From NCBI RefSeq assembly GCF_030687495.1, contig NZ_CP117435.1:186001-250000 (forward strand): a DNA stretch of 64,000 nt. The letters are read 5' to 3'. Origin of the DNA: Pseudomonas sp. FP453. Its GTDB lineage: Bacteria; Pseudomonadota; Gammaproteobacteria; Pseudomonadales; Pseudomonadaceae. The notes beneath the pieces are model-generated. The model saw nothing but the letters and a program-made list of their open reading frames with translations. It ran no database searches and had not been told where the DNA came from. Positions 51,610-61,899 of the stretch are shown one piece after another. Every line of letters begins with the position of its first letter. The stretch's first letter is position 1. A program made the position numbers and the translations under genes.

Positions 51610-54600
51610 AAGGCAGCTTCAACTTATCCGACTGGGCCCTCAAGCATCAGTCCTTCGTCTGGTACCTGATGTTCGTCGCGCTGCTGATGGGCGTGTTCTC
51701 CTACATGAACCTGGGCCGCGAGGAAGACCCGTCCTTCACCATCAAGACCATGGTGATCCAGACCCGCTGGCCCGGCGCGACCCAGGAAGAAACCCTCAAG
51801 CAGGTCACCGACCGCATCGAGAAAAAACTCGAAGAGCTGGACTCCCTCGACTACGTGAAAAGCTACACCCGGCCCGGTGAGTCCACGGTGTTCGTGTTCC
51901 TGAAGGACACCACCAGCGCCAAGGACATCCCCCACATCTGGTACCTGGTGCACAAGAAGATCGACGACATTCGCGGCAGCTTCCCCCAAGGCTTGCAGGG
52001 GCCGTCGTTCAACGACGAGTTCGGTGACGTGTTCGGCTCGGTCTACGCGTTCACCGGCGACGGCCTGTCGATGCGCCAGTTGCGCGACTACGTGGAGCAG
52101 GTGCGCGCCGAGATCCGCTCGGTGCCGGGGCTGGGCAAGGTCGAGATGATCGGTCAGCAGGACGAAGTGATTTACCTGAACTTCTCCACGCGCAAACTGG
52201 CCGCGCTGGGCATTGATCAGCGCCAGGTCGTGCAAAGCCTGCAATCGCAGAACGCGGTGACGCCTGCTGGCGTGATCGAGGCAGGGCCGGAGCGGATTTC
52301 GGTGCGCACCTCCGGGCAGTTCGCCTCGGAAAAAGACCTGGCCGACGTCAACCTGCGGCTCAATGACCGTTTCTATCGGCTGGCGGACATCGCCGAGATC
52401 AGCCGTGGCTACGTCGACCCGGCGCGGCCGATGTTCCGTTTCAACGGCACGCCGGCGATTGGCTTGGCCATTGCCATGCAGAAGGGCGGCAATATCCAGG
52501 CGTTCGGCAAGGCCCTGCATGAGCGCATGGACGAGCTGACCGCCGACCTGCCGGTGGGCGTTGGCGTGCACAAGGTGTCCGACCAGGCGGAAGTGGTGGA
52601 GGAGGCCGTCGGCGGCTTCACCAGCGCGCTGTTTGAAGCGGTGATCATCGTGCTGGTGGTGAGTTTTATCAGCCTCGGTATGCGTGCCGGGCTGGTGGTG
52701 GCGTGCTCGATTCCGCTGGTGCTGGCGCTGGTGTTCGTGTTCATGGAATACAGCGGCATCACCATGCAGCGCGTGTCGCTGGGCGCGTTGATCATCGCCC
52801 TCGGCCTGTTGGTGGACGACGCCATGATCACCGTGGAGATGATGATCACGCGCCTGGAAAAAGGCGAAACCAAGGAACAGGCGGCGACCTACGCCTATAC
52901 GTCGACGGCGTTCCCGATGCTCACCGGCACGCTGGTGACGGTGGCGGGCTTTGTGCCGATTGGCCTCAACGCCAGCTCGGCGGGCGAGTACACCTTCACC
53001 CTGTTTGCCGTGATCGCCGTGGCGATGCTGGTGTCGTGGGTGGTGGCCGTGCTGTTTGCGCCGGTGATTGGCGTGCATATCCTCAGCGCCAAGGTGAAGC
53101 CGCACGATGCGGAGCCGGGGCGCATCGGTCGCGCGTTCAACGGCGGCATGCTCTGGGCCATGCGCAACCGCTGGTGGGCCATCGGCATTACCGTGGCGTT
53201 GTTTGTGGCGTCGGTGTTCTCGATGCAGTTCGTGCAGAACCAGTTTTTTCCGTCGTCGGACCGCCCGGAAATCCTCGTCGACCTGAACCTGCCGCAAAAC
53301 GCCTCGATCAACGAGACGCGCAAGGCCGTGGACCGTCTCGAAGCGATCATCAAGGACGACCCGGACATCGCGCGCTGGAGCACCTATATCGGCCAGGGCG
53401 CGATCCGTTTCTACCTGCCGCTGGACCAGCAACTGGAAAACCCCTACTACGCGCAGCTGGTGATCGTCAGCAAAGGCCTGGAAGAACGCGGCGCGTTGAT
53501 CCAACGCCTGCAAAAGCGCCTGCGTGATGACTTCGTCGGCATCGGCAGCTATGTGCAGCCGCTGGAAATGGGCCCGCCGGTGGGGCGGCCGATCCAGTAC
53601 CGCGTGTCCGGCAAGGACATCGACCAGGTGCGCAAACACGCGATCGAACTGGCCACGCTGCTCGACCAGAATACCCACCTGGGCGAGATCATCTACGACT
53701 GGAACGAGCCCGGCAAAGTGCTGCGGGTGGACATCGCCCAGGACAAGGCGCGGCAACTGGGGCTGTCGTCGGAAGACGTCGCACAGCTGATGAACAGCGT
53801 GGTCAGCGGCGCCTCGGTGACCCAGGTGCATGACGATATCTACCTGATCAACGTGGTCGGCCGCGCCGAAGACGCCGAGCGCGGTACGCCGGAAACCTTG
53901 CAGAACTTGCAGATCGTCACGCCCAACGGCACGTCGATTCCGCTGCTGGCGTTCGCCACGGTGCGTTATGAGCTGGAACAGCCGCTGGTCTGGCGGCGCG
54001 ACCGCAAGCCGACCATCACCATCAAGGCGTCGGTGCGCGATGAGATGCAGCCGACGGATCTGGTGAAACAGCTGGCGCCGACCATCGACAAATTCAACGC
54101 CGATTTGCCGGTGGGCTACAAGGTCGCCACCGGCGGCACCGTGGAAGAAAGCGGCAAGGCCCAGGGCCCGATTGCCAGCGTGGTGCCGCTGATGCTGTTC
54201 CTCATGGCGACGTTCCTGATGATCCAGCTGCACAGCGTACAGAAGATGTTCCTGGTGGCCAGCGTCGCGCCGCTGGGGCTGATCGGCGTGGTGTTGGCGC
54301 TGATCCCCACGGGCACGCCCATGGGCTTTGTGGCGATCCTCGGCATCCTCGCGCTGATCGGCATCATCATCCGCAACTCGGTGATCCTGGTGACGCAGAT
54401 CGACGAGTACGAAGTGGCCGGTTATTCACCGTGGGACGCGGTGGTGCAAGCCACCGAGCACCGCCGCCGACCGATCCTGCTGACCGCGGCGGCGGCGAGC
54501 CTGGGCATGATCCCCATCGCCCGCGAAGTGTTCTGGGGGCCGATGGCGTACGCGATGATTGGCGGGATCATCATCGCCACGTTGTTGACGTTGTTGTTCC

Positions 54601-54665
54601 TGCCGGCGCTGTATGTGGCCTGGTACAAGATCCGCGAGCCAGAGCCGGAACAAAAGGCCGAATAA
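51606..54665 (+). CDS. triC: RND efflux transporter, TriC type
   Basis: 1019 residues, normal for the family. A hydrophobic first span (SFVWYLMFVALLMGVFSYMN) and GREEDPSFTIKTMVIQTRWP; two large periplasmic loops; spans 4-6 with the proton-relay region GLLVDDAMITVEMM (paired Asp) and span 10-12 region ending RRRPILLTAAAASLGMIPIA. Uses proton-motive force to export drugs or toxic compounds. It would need an outer-membrane channel encoded elsewhere (OpmH in P. aeruginosa). Confidence 0.93.
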   Translation: MKGSFNLSDWALKHQSFVWYLMFVALLMGVFSYMNLGREEDPSFTIKTMVIQTRWPGATQEETLKQVTDRIEKKLEELDSLDYVKSYTRPGESTVFVFLKDTTSAKDIPHIWYLVHKKIDDIRGSFPQGLQGPSFNDEFGDVFGSVYAFTGDGLSMRQLRDYVEQVRAEIRSVPGLGKVEMIGQQDEVIYLNFSTRKLAALGIDQRQVVQSLQSQNAVTPAGVIEAGPERISVRTSGQFASEKDLADVNLRLNDRFYRLADIAEISRGYVDPARPMFRFNGTPAIGLAIAMQKGGNIQAFGKALHERMDELTADLPVGVGVHKVSDQAEVVEEAVGGFTSALFEAVIIVLVVSFISLGMRAGLVVACSIPLVLALVFVFMEYSGITMQRVSLGALIIALGLLVDDAMITVEMMITRLEKGETKEQAATYAYTSTAFPMLTGTLVTVAGFVPIGLNASSAGEYTFTLFAVIAVAMLVSWVVAVLFAPVIGVHILSAKVKPHDAEPGRIGRAFNGGMLWAMRNRWWAIGITVALFVASVFSMQFVQNQFFPSSDRPEILVDLNLPQNASINETRKAVDRLEAIIKDDPDIARWSTYIGQGAIRFYLPLDQQLENPYYAQLVIVSKGLEERGALIQRLQKRLRDDFVGIGSYVQPLEMGPPVGRPIQYRVSGKDIDQVRKHAIELATLLDQNTHLGEIIYDWNEPGKVLRVDIAQDKARQLGLSSEDVAQLMNSVVSGASVTQVHDDIYLINVVGRAEDAERGTPETLQNLQIVTPNGTSIPLLAFATVRYELEQPLVWRRDRKPTITIKASVRDEMQPTDLVKQLAPTIDKFNADLPVGYKVATGGTVEESGKAQGPIASVVPLMLFLMATFLMIQLHSVQKMFLVASVAPLGLIGVVLALIPTGTPMGFVAILGILALIGIIIRNSVILVTQIDEYEVAGYSPWDAVVQATEHRRRPILLTAAAASLGMIPIAREVFWGPMAYAMIGGIIIATLLTLLFLPALYVAWYKIREPEPEQKAE

Positions 54666-54674
54666 GGTCAAAAA

Positions 54675-54763
54675 TGTGGGAGCGGGCTTGCCCGCGATAG
54701 CAGTCTGTCAGTTAAAAATGTGCTGACTGACCCAATGCAATCGCGGGCAAGCCCGCTCCCACA
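54675..54763. repeat. REPIN (GC type) after triC
   Basis: Two inverted GCGGGCTTGCCCG-type units around a ~40 bp loop, 10 bp after the stop codon. Confidence 0.9.
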
Positions 54764-54880
54764 TTTGGATCTCCATAGGGCTGAGGGGCTGTGGGAAACC
54801 TCCCGAAATATCTATCACTGCCATGTCAGGCAGCGCAGTGGTCTACCCTCCCAACCTCCACCCCCACCCGGTCGAACGTT

Positions 54881-57055
54881 ATGAACTGGCCTCGTCATTT
54901 CTTACTGCTCTGCACATGCCTCATCTCCCCGCTGGCCCTTGCCAGCACCGTCCTCGAAAACCCGCTGTGGCGCGTCGAACTCGACCCCGCCACCCTCGCC
55001 ATTCGCGTCACGCCCAACGGCCAGGCGCCGGTGCAGGCCTCCAGTGGTGTTGCGGCGCGTGCAGTCAGCGAACTCGCGCAGGACACCCAACAGGCCAGTT
55101 GGCAGTGGGGCGCCTTTCGCGTGACGGCCAACCTTGCGCAACGCGACCTGATGCTAGCCATCACTGCACGCGAACCGGGTGAATTGCCGATCCTGCAACA
55201 ACCCGCCAGCGCCTTTGGCAAGGGCTTGATCTGGCCGTTGGCCGAAGGGCATTACGTGCCTGCCGACAATGCCGTGTGGAAAGCCTTTCTGCTGGAACAG
55301 GGCGATATCAACACCACCCAGGACCTCAGCCTGCCGCTGTGGGGCATGGACCACGGCGGCTTTACCCTGAACTGGTTGCTGACCAACCCCTACAACAATC
55401 GCTTGCGTTGGCAGGCGGACCAGGGGTTGTCGGTGACCCATGAATTCACCGCACTTGATCCCGCCGCGCCCATGACCCTGTTGTTGCACCTGGGCGAGGC
55501 TGATCCGTTGGCCGGCGCCAAGCGTTATCGGCGATGGCTGGTAGAGCAGGGCCGTTATGAGCCCCTGGTGGACAAGCTGAAACAGACACCCGAGGGCGAG
55601 AAACTGCTGGGGGCCAGCCACGTCTATCTGTGGGGCAATGATCTGCTGGCCTTGGACGATGTGCAGGACTGGCCGCTGCTGCTCAAGCGCCTGCGCACCC
55701 ATGAACTCAAGGGTTTGCTGGACAAGGAAGCGACGAAAGTCCTGGCACAGACCACACCGCTGAATCGCTATGAACAGACGGTGTTGCTCCGTGGCTTCAA
55801 CGCGGCGATCAACAAAAAAGCCCGACAGAGCTGGCAGGTGGACGCGCCCGACATGACGCGCCTCGCGGCACGCTATGGCGAGCTTCGCAGTGAACTGGCC
55901 GTCGCGTTTGCCGGGGCGCTGAGTGACGCCCCGGACACATGGGGCAACCAGACGATTCAAGCGTTGAGCCGTGCAGGTCTCCCCCGCTTGCTGGTGACCC
56001 TGGGCGAAGGCTGGGAAGGCGGCCTGTGGCATCCCGAGGCGATTCGCGCCGGGGTGGACGCCGGCTTCCTGATGGCGCCCTACGATTCCTATGAAACCGC
56101 CTTGTCCGCCAGCGAAAACCCCGACTGGACCACCGCTCACCTGGGCAGCCGGGCCTACCGTGACTGCGCGATCGTGTTGCAAACGGGCAAGCTGAAAACC
56201 GGCTTCCAGCAATCGGGCCACTACACCGACCCACGGTGTGTACGGCCCTTGTTGGAGGCGCGGGTGCCAGCAGTGCAGGCCAAGGCCGGCTTCAACGCCT
56301 GGTTCCTCGACGCCTACGCCACAGGCATGGTCTTCGACAGCTACCGCGACGGCGCATCCATGAGCCAGGCGCAAAACGCCGCAGGCAATATCGAGGCTTC
56401 ACGTTGGCTCAACACCGCACGCCAGTTGCCGGCCGGTTCCGAAGACGGCAACGCGATCACTGCCCAGGGCATCCTGTTCGCCCACGGGATGCAGACGCCG
56501 GTGATTGGCTGGGGTGATCCAGCGATGACAAAGGACAAGCAATCGCGCTATTACGTCGGCAACTGGTACCCGCCGGAGCAACCGGCGGTGTTCTTCAAGC
56601 CGGTGCCGTTGAGCGAGCCGTTTCGCACGATCCATTTCGAGCCAGGCATGCGTCTGCCGCTGTATCAGGCGGTGTTCCATGGGTCGGTGATCACGACCCA
56701 TCACTGGCTGTTCGACAGTCTCAAGCTGAGCAATGTGAGTGTCGAGAATGAGCTGGCGCAACTGCTTTACAACGTGCCGCCGCTCTACCACTTGAGTGCT
56801 GCGACGGTTGAGCAGCGGTTGCCGCTGATTGAGCGCCAGGACCGGTTTTTCCGGCCGTTGCATCAGCGCTTGGCGACGCAGGCGATGACCGGGTTTCGGT
56901 GGCTGACGGTGGATCGACAGGTGCAGGAGACCACCTTTGCGGATGGTTCGCGGTTGGTGGCGAATTTTGCGGCGGGCCCGAGAGAGGGTTATGCCGCGCG
57001 CAGCGTTACGGCGTTGGTGGTGGGTGAAAAACCTTTGGTGTATCAGGTGAAATAG
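54881..57055 (+). CDS. Secreted glycoside-hydrolase-like protein
   Basis: 724 residues from ATG 54881. A signal peptide (LLLCTCLISPLALA, cleavage near residue 21) sends it to the periplasm or outside. A beta-rich N-terminal domain is followed by a likely barrel with DAGFLMAPYDSYETAL, AGFNAWFLDAYATGMVFDSY (candidate catalytic Asp) and a late HWLFDSLKLSNVSVENELAQ. This layout recalls families related to endo-alpha-N-acetylgalactosaminidase, and I recognise it as glycoside hydrolase-like, but the substrate is not known. Monocistronic between REP elements. Confidence 0.8.
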   Translation: MNWPRHFLLLCTCLISPLALASTVLENPLWRVELDPATLAIRVTPNGQAPVQASSGVAARAVSELAQDTQQASWQWGAFRVTANLAQRDLMLAITAREPGELPILQQPASAFGKGLIWPLAEGHYVPADNAVWKAFLLEQGDINTTQDLSLPLWGMDHGGFTLNWLLTNPYNNRLRWQADQGLSVTHEFTALDPAAPMTLLLHLGEADPLAGAKRYRRWLVEQGRYEPLVDKLKQTPEGEKLLGASHVYLWGNDLLALDDVQDWPLLLKRLRTHELKGLLDKEATKVLAQTTPLNRYEQTVLLRGFNAAINKKARQSWQVDAPDMTRLAARYGELRSELAVAFAGALSDAPDTWGNQTIQALSRAGLPRLLVTLGEGWEGGLWHPEAIRAGVDAGFLMAPYDSYETALSASENPDWTTAHLGSRAYRDCAIVLQTGKLKTGFQQSGHYTDPRCVRPLLEARVPAVQAKAGFNAWFLDAYATGMVFDSYRDGASMSQAQNAAGNIEASRWLNTARQLPAGSEDGNAITAQGILFAHGMQTPVIGWGDPAMTKDKQSRYYVGNWYPPEQPAVFFKPVPLSEPFRTIHFEPGMRLPLYQAVFHGSVITTHHWLFDSLKLSNVSVENELAQLLYNVPPLYHLSAATVEQRLPLIERQDRFFRPLHQRLATQAMTGFRWLTVDRQVQETTFADGSRLVANFAAGPREGYAARSVTALVVGEKPLVYQVK

Positions 57056-57143
57056 CTATCGCAGGCAAGCCAGCTCCCACAGTTGACCGAGTTGCCGATT
57101 TGGAATGCGTTCACCTGTGGGAGCTGGCTTGCCTGCGATGAGG
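57056..57143. repeat. REP pair (AT type), tail-to-tail
   Basis: Two CTGGCTTGCCTG-type units in tail-to-tail order, starting at the stop of the glycoside-hydrolase-like gene and ending before the convergent methyltransferase. Confidence 0.85.
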
Positions 57144-57163
57144 CCGGTCCAGCCAACCCACCT

Positions 57164-57790
57164 CTACACCTTGCGCCACACACTGGCCAACCAGGGCTGC
57201 TGCTCCCGCGGCAACCCGGCTGGTCGGTAGTAATGCTCCAACTCCACAAACCCCGCCTCAGCCAGCAACGCCTGCCACGCCTCAAGATCGTGATAAGAGC
57301 CATATCGCGGCCCATTCCAACCTTCCTGGTTTTCCCCGCGAGGGTTGGAACTGAACAACACCCCCTCAGCCTTCAACGCCCCATGCAGCTGCTTGAGCAC
57401 ACGCGGCAGCTCCTGCTTGGGAATATGAAACAGCACCGCATTGGCAAAGATCCCGTCGAAGCGTTCAGCCGGCAGGTCGAGCTTGAGGAAATCCTGCTGC
57501 AACACCTCGCACCCGCTGTCTTCCCGCGCCATCTGCGCAAAGCGCTCCGAGCCGTCGAGGCCCACGGCGATATGCCCCCTGCGCGTGAAGGTCTGCAAGT
57601 CGCGCCCTGGGCCGCAGCCGAAATCCAGCACGGTAAACGGCACCGTGCCCTGGATGTGGCGCAGCAGCGCGTCGATGTTCTGGCTCACATCGTGGTCGCG
57701 GGTGCCTTCGCGGAAGTCCTCGGCCACTTTGTTGTAGTGGCCGAGGGTGGTGGCGGTGATCTGGTCGAGGTCGTCGGGCTTGAGGGACAT
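57164..57790 (-). CDS. SAM-dependent class I methyltransferase
   Basis: 208 residues. Motif I VLDFGCGPGRDL (~53-64) binds S-adenosylmethionine, motif II ends in AVGLDGSERFAQMA, and FDGIFANAVLFHIPKQELPR is motif IV. A small-molecule methyltransferase fold; substrate unknown. It lies 40 bp beyond the end of metI on the same strand and may be read from the met operon. Confidence 0.9.
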   Translation of the reverse strand: MSLKPDDLDQITATTLGHYNKVAEDFREGTRDHDVSQNIDALLRHIQGTVPFTVLDFGCGPGRDLQTFTRRGHIAVGLDGSERFAQMAREDSGCEVLQQDFLKLDLPAERFDGIFANAVLFHIPKQELPRVLKQLHGALKAEGVLFSSNPRGENQEGWNGPRYGSYHDLEAWQALLAEAGFVELEHYYRPAGLPREQQPWLASVWRKV

Positions 57791-57829
57791 GGCGGGCGAT
57801 ACCGGGTGCGGAGATGCCCCGACTATACC

Positions 57830-58474
57830 TCAGCGCTTGTTCAGCACCCGCGCCAACCGATCGCCGCCGAGCTGGATGAACGCCACCAGCACCACCAGCA
57901 GCACAATCACCGTCAGCATGATCTGCGTGTCAAAGCGCTGGTAGCCGTAGCGATAGGCAATGTCACCCAAGCCACCGGCGCCAATGGCACCGGCCATGGC
58001 CGAGGAGTTGATCATCGTCACCAGGGTGATGGTGAACCCGCCGACAATCCCCGGCAGCGCTTCCGGCAACAGCACGTGCCAGATGATGTGCCAGCGCCGG
58101 CAGCCCATGGCCTGGGCGGCTTCGATCAAGCCATGATCGACCTCGCGCAGGCTCACCTCGGCAATCCGCGCAAAGAACGGTGTGGCGGCGATGGTCAGCG
58201 GTACCACCGCTGCCCACACGCCGTAGGTGGTGCCGACGATCAGCCGGGTGAACGGGATCAGCGCCACCATCAGGATCAGAAACGGAATCGAGCGGAACAG
58301 ATTGACGAACGCCCCCAGCACGCGGTTCAACGCCGGTGCCTGGTAGATGCCGCCCTTGTCGCTGGTCACCAGGAACACTGCCAGCGGAATCCCCACCAGC
58401 AACGCGATCAGCGACGACACGCCGACCATCAACAAGGTGTCGATGGCGCCCTGCAATAAACGATCAAACCACAT
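57830..58474 (-). CDS. metI: Methionine ABC transporter permease
   Basis: 214 residues from ATG 58474, which overlaps the end of metN by 11 bp; the longer frame from 58549 is unlikely. Five membrane spans, with [20 protein letters not shown] and the coupling loop [20 protein letters not shown] typical of MetI. Moves methionine and related sulfur compounds delivered by MetQ. Last gene of metQ-metN-metI. Confidence 0.94.
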   Translation of the reverse strand: MWFDRLLQGAIDTLLMVGVSSLIALLVGIPLAVFLVTSDKGGIYQAPALNRVLGAFVNLFRSIPFLILMVALIPFTRLIVGTTYGVWAAVVPLTIAATPFFARIAEVSLREVDHGLIEAAQAMGCRRWHIIWHVLLPEALPGIVGGFTITLVTMINSSAMAGAIGAGGLGDIAYRYGYQRFDTQIMLTVIVLLVVLVAFIQLGGDRLARVLNKR

Positions 58475-59579
58475 AGCCCAGCACCTCCGCCTGTTGTGCC
58501 CAATTGCCAGCGCGCTTGCGCAATTCATCGGCGCTGTGGGCCGAGCCACTTACCGCCAGCAGCAATTGCCCCAAGGCATGGCCCTGGATGCGTTCCACAC
58601 CGCCTTGCAGCAAGCGCACGCGCCCGCCGAGGGCGGCGAACAGCGCGGCCAGGTCCGGTTCGTCGGTGTCGCTGCCGGTGAACCGCAAGCGCAGCACCAC
58701 CGCCGCCTCGGCCGATGCGGGCGTGACCTGCAAACGGTTTTGCAGTTCTTCCGGCAAGCCGTGTTGCAGGGGCGCCAGCAGGGTTTTGCTGACCTCGTGT
58801 TGCGGGTCGCCAAACACCTGCCACACCGGGCCTTGCTCGACGATGTGGCCGTGTTCCAGCACCACCACGCGGTCGCAGATCTCGCGGATCACTGCCATCT
58901 CGTGGGTGATCAGCACGATGGTCAGGCCCAGGCGTTTGTTGATCTCGCGCAGCAGGCCGAGGATCGACTGGGTGGTCTCCGGGTCGAGGGCCGAGGTGGC
59001 CTCGTCGCACAGCAAAATCTCGGGGTCATGCACCAGCGAGCGGGCGATGCCCACGCGCTGCTTTTGTCCGCCAGACAGCTGCGCCGGGTAAGACTTGTGC
59101 TTGTCCTGCAAGCCCACCAACTCCAGCAGCTCGCGCACCTTTTGCTCGCGTTGCGGCTTGGGCACGCCGGCGACTTTCAGCGGCAGCTCGACGTTCTGCC
59201 ATACGGTCTTGGCCGACATCAGGTTGAAGTGCTGGAAGATCATGCCGATGCGCCGACGCAGCGCCACCAGGCGGTCTTCATCGTAGTCACCGATGTCCAC
59301 CTGATCGATCAGCACCCGCCCGCTGCTGGGTTGTTCCAGGCGGTTGATCGTGCGGATCAACGAGGACTTGCCGGCGCCGCTGCGGCCAATGATGCCGAAC
59401 ACTTCACCGCGCTGGATCGCCAGGTCGATGCCTTGCAGGGCATGCACCTTGCCGTCGTAGCTCTTGCCCAGGTTGATAAAACGCACATGGGCGCGGTTGA
59501 GGTCCGGGTGCAGTTCGGTCTGCTCGGCGTCCCTGGGCGGTGTGCCCAGGTCGCGCAGTTGGGAGTGGGCGGCGGTCAT
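58464..59579 (-). CDS. metN: Methionine ABC transporter ATP-binding protein
   Basis: 371 residues. A ~30-residue N-terminal extension precedes the ATPase core: Walker [10 protein letters not shown] (~63), Q-loop [20 protein letters not shown], signature LSGGQKQR, Walker [13 protein letters not shown], switch [10 protein letters not shown]. The C-terminal NIL domain (~295-365), which senses methionine, is present. It overlaps metQ by 4 bp. Confidence 0.95.
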   Translation of the reverse strand: MTAAHSQLRDLGTPPRDAEQTELHPDLNRAHVRFINLGKSYDGKVHALQGIDLAIQRGEVFGIIGRSGAGKSSLIRTINRLEQPSSGRVLIDQVDIGDYDEDRLVALRRRIGMIFQHFNLMSAKTVWQNVELPLKVAGVPKPQREQKVRELLELVGLQDKHKSYPAQLSGGQKQRVGIARSLVHDPEILLCDEATSALDPETTQSILGLLREINKRLGLTIVLITHEMAVIREICDRVVVLEHGHIVEQGPVWQVFGDPQHEVSKTLLAPLQHGLPEELQNRLQVTPASAEAAVVLRLRFTGSDTDEPDLAALFAALGGRVRLLQGGVERIQGHALGQLLLAVSGSAHSADELRKRAGNWAQQAEVLGYVV

Positions 59580-60391
59580 TTTTTAGCTTCCCAGCCAACT
59601 TGGTAGAGCTTGCCCAGGGACTTGTCCAGCGCGGCGCGCACCACCGGCGAGTGCTGGTAGATATCGACGAACTTGATCACGCGCGGGTCGGTGGTGCCCT
59701 TGGGCTGGGTGACGAACTGGATCACGTATTCCGGGTGGTCGAGGCCGTCGAACAGCAGCGCCGACTCGGCATCGAAGGTCTTGGACAGGCGGATATAGGC
59801 CGGGTAGCCCTGCACCAGATCGGCATCGTCATAGGCGCGCACCAGTTGCACGGCCTCGACTTGCAGGATCTTGATCTTTTTCGGGTTGCTGACGATGTCT
59901 TCTTCGGTGGCCTTGTAGCCCACGCCCGGCTTGAGGGTGATCAAACCCGCCTTGGCCAGCAATTGCAGGCCGCGCCCGCTGTTGATCGGGTCGTTGGCGA
60001 TGGCCACGCTGGCGCCTTGGGGCAGGTCGTTGAGGCTTTTGAATTTCTTCGAATACAGGCCGACGTTGTTGATGATCCCCGGCGCGTACGGCACCAGGTC
60101 AAACCCGGCGGCAGCCTTGGCGTTTTCCAGGAACGGGATGTGCTGGAAGTAGTTCACGTCGATATCACCTGCGGCCAGGCTGACGTTGGGCGCGATCCAA
60201 TCGGTGAACTCCACCAGCTCGACTTTCAGGCCTTGCTTGCCGGCTTCGGCGACGGCGGCTTCCAAAGGGATGGCGAAAGCGGCGGTGGTGCCGACTTTCA
60301 GCGGCGCATCGCTGGCGAACACCGCCGAGCTGAACAGGCCGAGGGCCAGGGCCAGTGCTTTGACTGGGTGGGCGAGCAGTGTTTTTTTCAT
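59576..60391 (-). CDS. metQ: Methionine-type substrate-binding protein (MetQ/NlpA)
   Basis: 271 residues. A signal peptide with no lipobox Cys ([15 protein letters not shown], ~27) precedes [40 protein letters not shown] is the NlpA family segment. First gene of metQ-metN-metI. In pseudomonads such operons beside SfnB-type genes import organosulfur compounds, so the ligand may be wider than methionine. Confidence 0.92.
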   Translation of the reverse strand: MKKTLLAHPVKALALALGLFSSAVFASDAPLKVGTTAAFAIPLEAAVAEAGKQGLKVELVEFTDWIAPNVSLAAGDIDVNYFQHIPFLENAKAAAGFDLVPYAPGIINNVGLYSKKFKSLNDLPQGASVAIANDPINSGRGLQLLAKAGLITLKPGVGYKATEEDIVSNPKKIKILQVEAVQLVRAYDDADLVQGYPAYIRLSKTFDAESALLFDGLDHPEYVIQFVTQPKGTTDPRVIKFVDIYQHSPVVRAALDKSLGKLYQVGWEAKK

Positions 60392-60437
60392 AGTGGTTTT
60401 CCAGTCATAAGATTTAGGTCAGAACAATGCGGTCTAC

Positions 60438-60540
60438 TGTGGGAGCTGGCTTGTCGGGTCGCCGCATCGCTGCGATAGCGGTGTGTCAGGCAACTCTTTT
60501 TTGCTGACCCACCGCTATCGCAGGCAAGCCAGCTCCCACA
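60438..60540. repeat. REPIN with a ~17-bp insertion in one unit
   Basis: The right unit is a normal CTGGCTTGCCTG type. The left unit reads GTGGGAGCTGGCTTGTCGGG and then has extra bases (TCGCCGCATCGC) before CTGCGATAGCGG, so it is interrupted about two-thirds through. Confidence 0.8.
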
Positions 60541-60546
60541 TTTTGA

Positions 60547-61899
60547 TTAGCGGCGGTAAGTGGATCCGGTGTGCTGTTGGGGAAGTCGAGCGCTGGCGTG
60601 GAAGACTTTTTCTCTCAACGTGCCAACCTCATACGCAGTCTTGTACGACCCGCGCCTCTGCAACTCCGGCACCACCAGCTCAATGAAATCCACATAGCTT
60701 TCCGGCGTGACAATCCGCGTCAGGTTGAAGCCATCCAGCCCGGTCTCGCTGATCCACGACTCCAACTCATCCGCCACCTGCTCGGGCGAGCCGACCAGGG
60801 TGATATAGCGCCCGCCCAGCGCGTGTTGCTCCAGCAATTTGCGCCGGGTCCAGTCGTTGTTTTGCAGGTTCTTGGTGGCCGACTGGATCGCGTTGCTTTT
60901 CACGTACTGGATCGGTTCATCCAGTGCGTACTGGGAAAAATCAATCGCCGTCGACGCCGAGAAGTGCGCTACGCCGGCTTCCGCGCTGGCATAGCTCAGG
61001 TACTCGGCGTGCTTGGCCCAGGCCGTTTCTTCGGTGGCGCCAACGATCACGTTGAGGCCCATGAACACCTTGATGTCATCCGGGTTGCGCCCGGCTTCGA
61101 CGGCGCTGGCGCGCACCTTGTCCACCTGGATTTTGGTCGCGGCCTTGTTCTGCCCACTGATAAACACGCACTCGGCATGCCGCCCGGCGAACAGCAGACC
61201 ACGGTCCGAACTGCCCGCCTGGAACAGCACCGGCGTACGCTGCGGCGATGGCTCGCACAGGTGATAGCCCTCCACCTGATAGAACTCGCCGTGGTGCTCG
61301 ACCTTGTGCACCTTGCCCGGCTGGGCATACACCCGCGCCTGCGGGTCGTTGACCACGGCGCCGTCTTCCCAGCTGCCTTCCCAGAGTTTGTAGAGCACCT
61401 CCAGGTACTCGTCGGCCTGGTCGTAGCGCCGGTCATGCTCGACCTGCTCGGTGAGGCCCATGGCCTTGGCGGCGCTGTCGAGGTAGCCGGTGACAATGTT
61501 CCAACCCACGCGGCCACGGCTCAGGTGGTCCAGCGTGGACATGCGCCGCGCGAACAGATACGGCGGCTCGTAGGTGAGGTTGGCGGTGAGGCCGAAGCCG
61601 AGGTTCTTCGTCACCGCCGCCATCGCCGAGACCAGCAGCAACGGGTCATTCACCGGCAGCTGGATCGACTCTTTGAGCGGCACGTCGATAGAGTTTTGGT
61701 AGACGTCGTACACGCCGACGATATCGGCAATGAACAAACCGTCGAACAGCCCGCGCTCGAGGATCTGCGCCAGTTCGGTCCAGTACTCGATGGTCTTGTA
61801 CTGGGTCGAAGTGTCCCGTGGGTGGGTCCACATACCGTGGTTGATATGCCCGATGCAGTTCATGTTGAAGGCATTGAGCAGGATTTTTTTCTTGGCCAT
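60547..61899 (-). CDS. FMN-dependent monooxygenase, NtaA/SnaA/DszA group
   Basis: 450 residues of the luciferase-like fold. N-terminal LLNAFNMNCIGHINHGMWTH with RDTSTQYKTIEYW; then LSRGRVGWNIVTGYLDSAAK and HRGEFYQ-like EHHGEFYQVEGYHLCEPSPQ, followed by RTPVLFQAGSSDRGLLFAGR, the NtaA/DszA hallmarks. These enzymes oxygenate sulfur or nitrogen compounds with reduced FMN from a separate reductase. It follows the SfnB-type gene with no gap (61899/61900) and precedes the metQNI operon, suggesting release of sulfur from imported organosulfur compounds. Confidence 0.92.
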   Translation of the reverse strand: MAKKKILLNAFNMNCIGHINHGMWTHPRDTSTQYKTIEYWTELAQILERGLFDGLFIADIVGVYDVYQNSIDVPLKESIQLPVNDPLLLVSAMAAVTKNLGFGLTANLTYEPPYLFARRMSTLDHLSRGRVGWNIVTGYLDSAAKAMGLTEQVEHDRRYDQADEYLEVLYKLWEGSWEDGAVVNDPQARVYAQPGKVHKVEHHGEFYQVEGYHLCEPSPQRTPVLFQAGSSDRGLLFAGRHAECVFISGQNKAATKIQVDKVRASAVEAGRNPDDIKVFMGLNVIVGATEETAWAKHAEYLSYASAEAGVAHFSASTAIDFSQYALDEPIQYVKSNAIQSATKNLQNNDWTRRKLLEQHALGGRYITLVGSPEQVADELESWISETGLDGFNLTRIVTPESYVDFIELVVPELQRRGSYKTAYEVGTLREKVFHASARLPQQHTGSTYRR

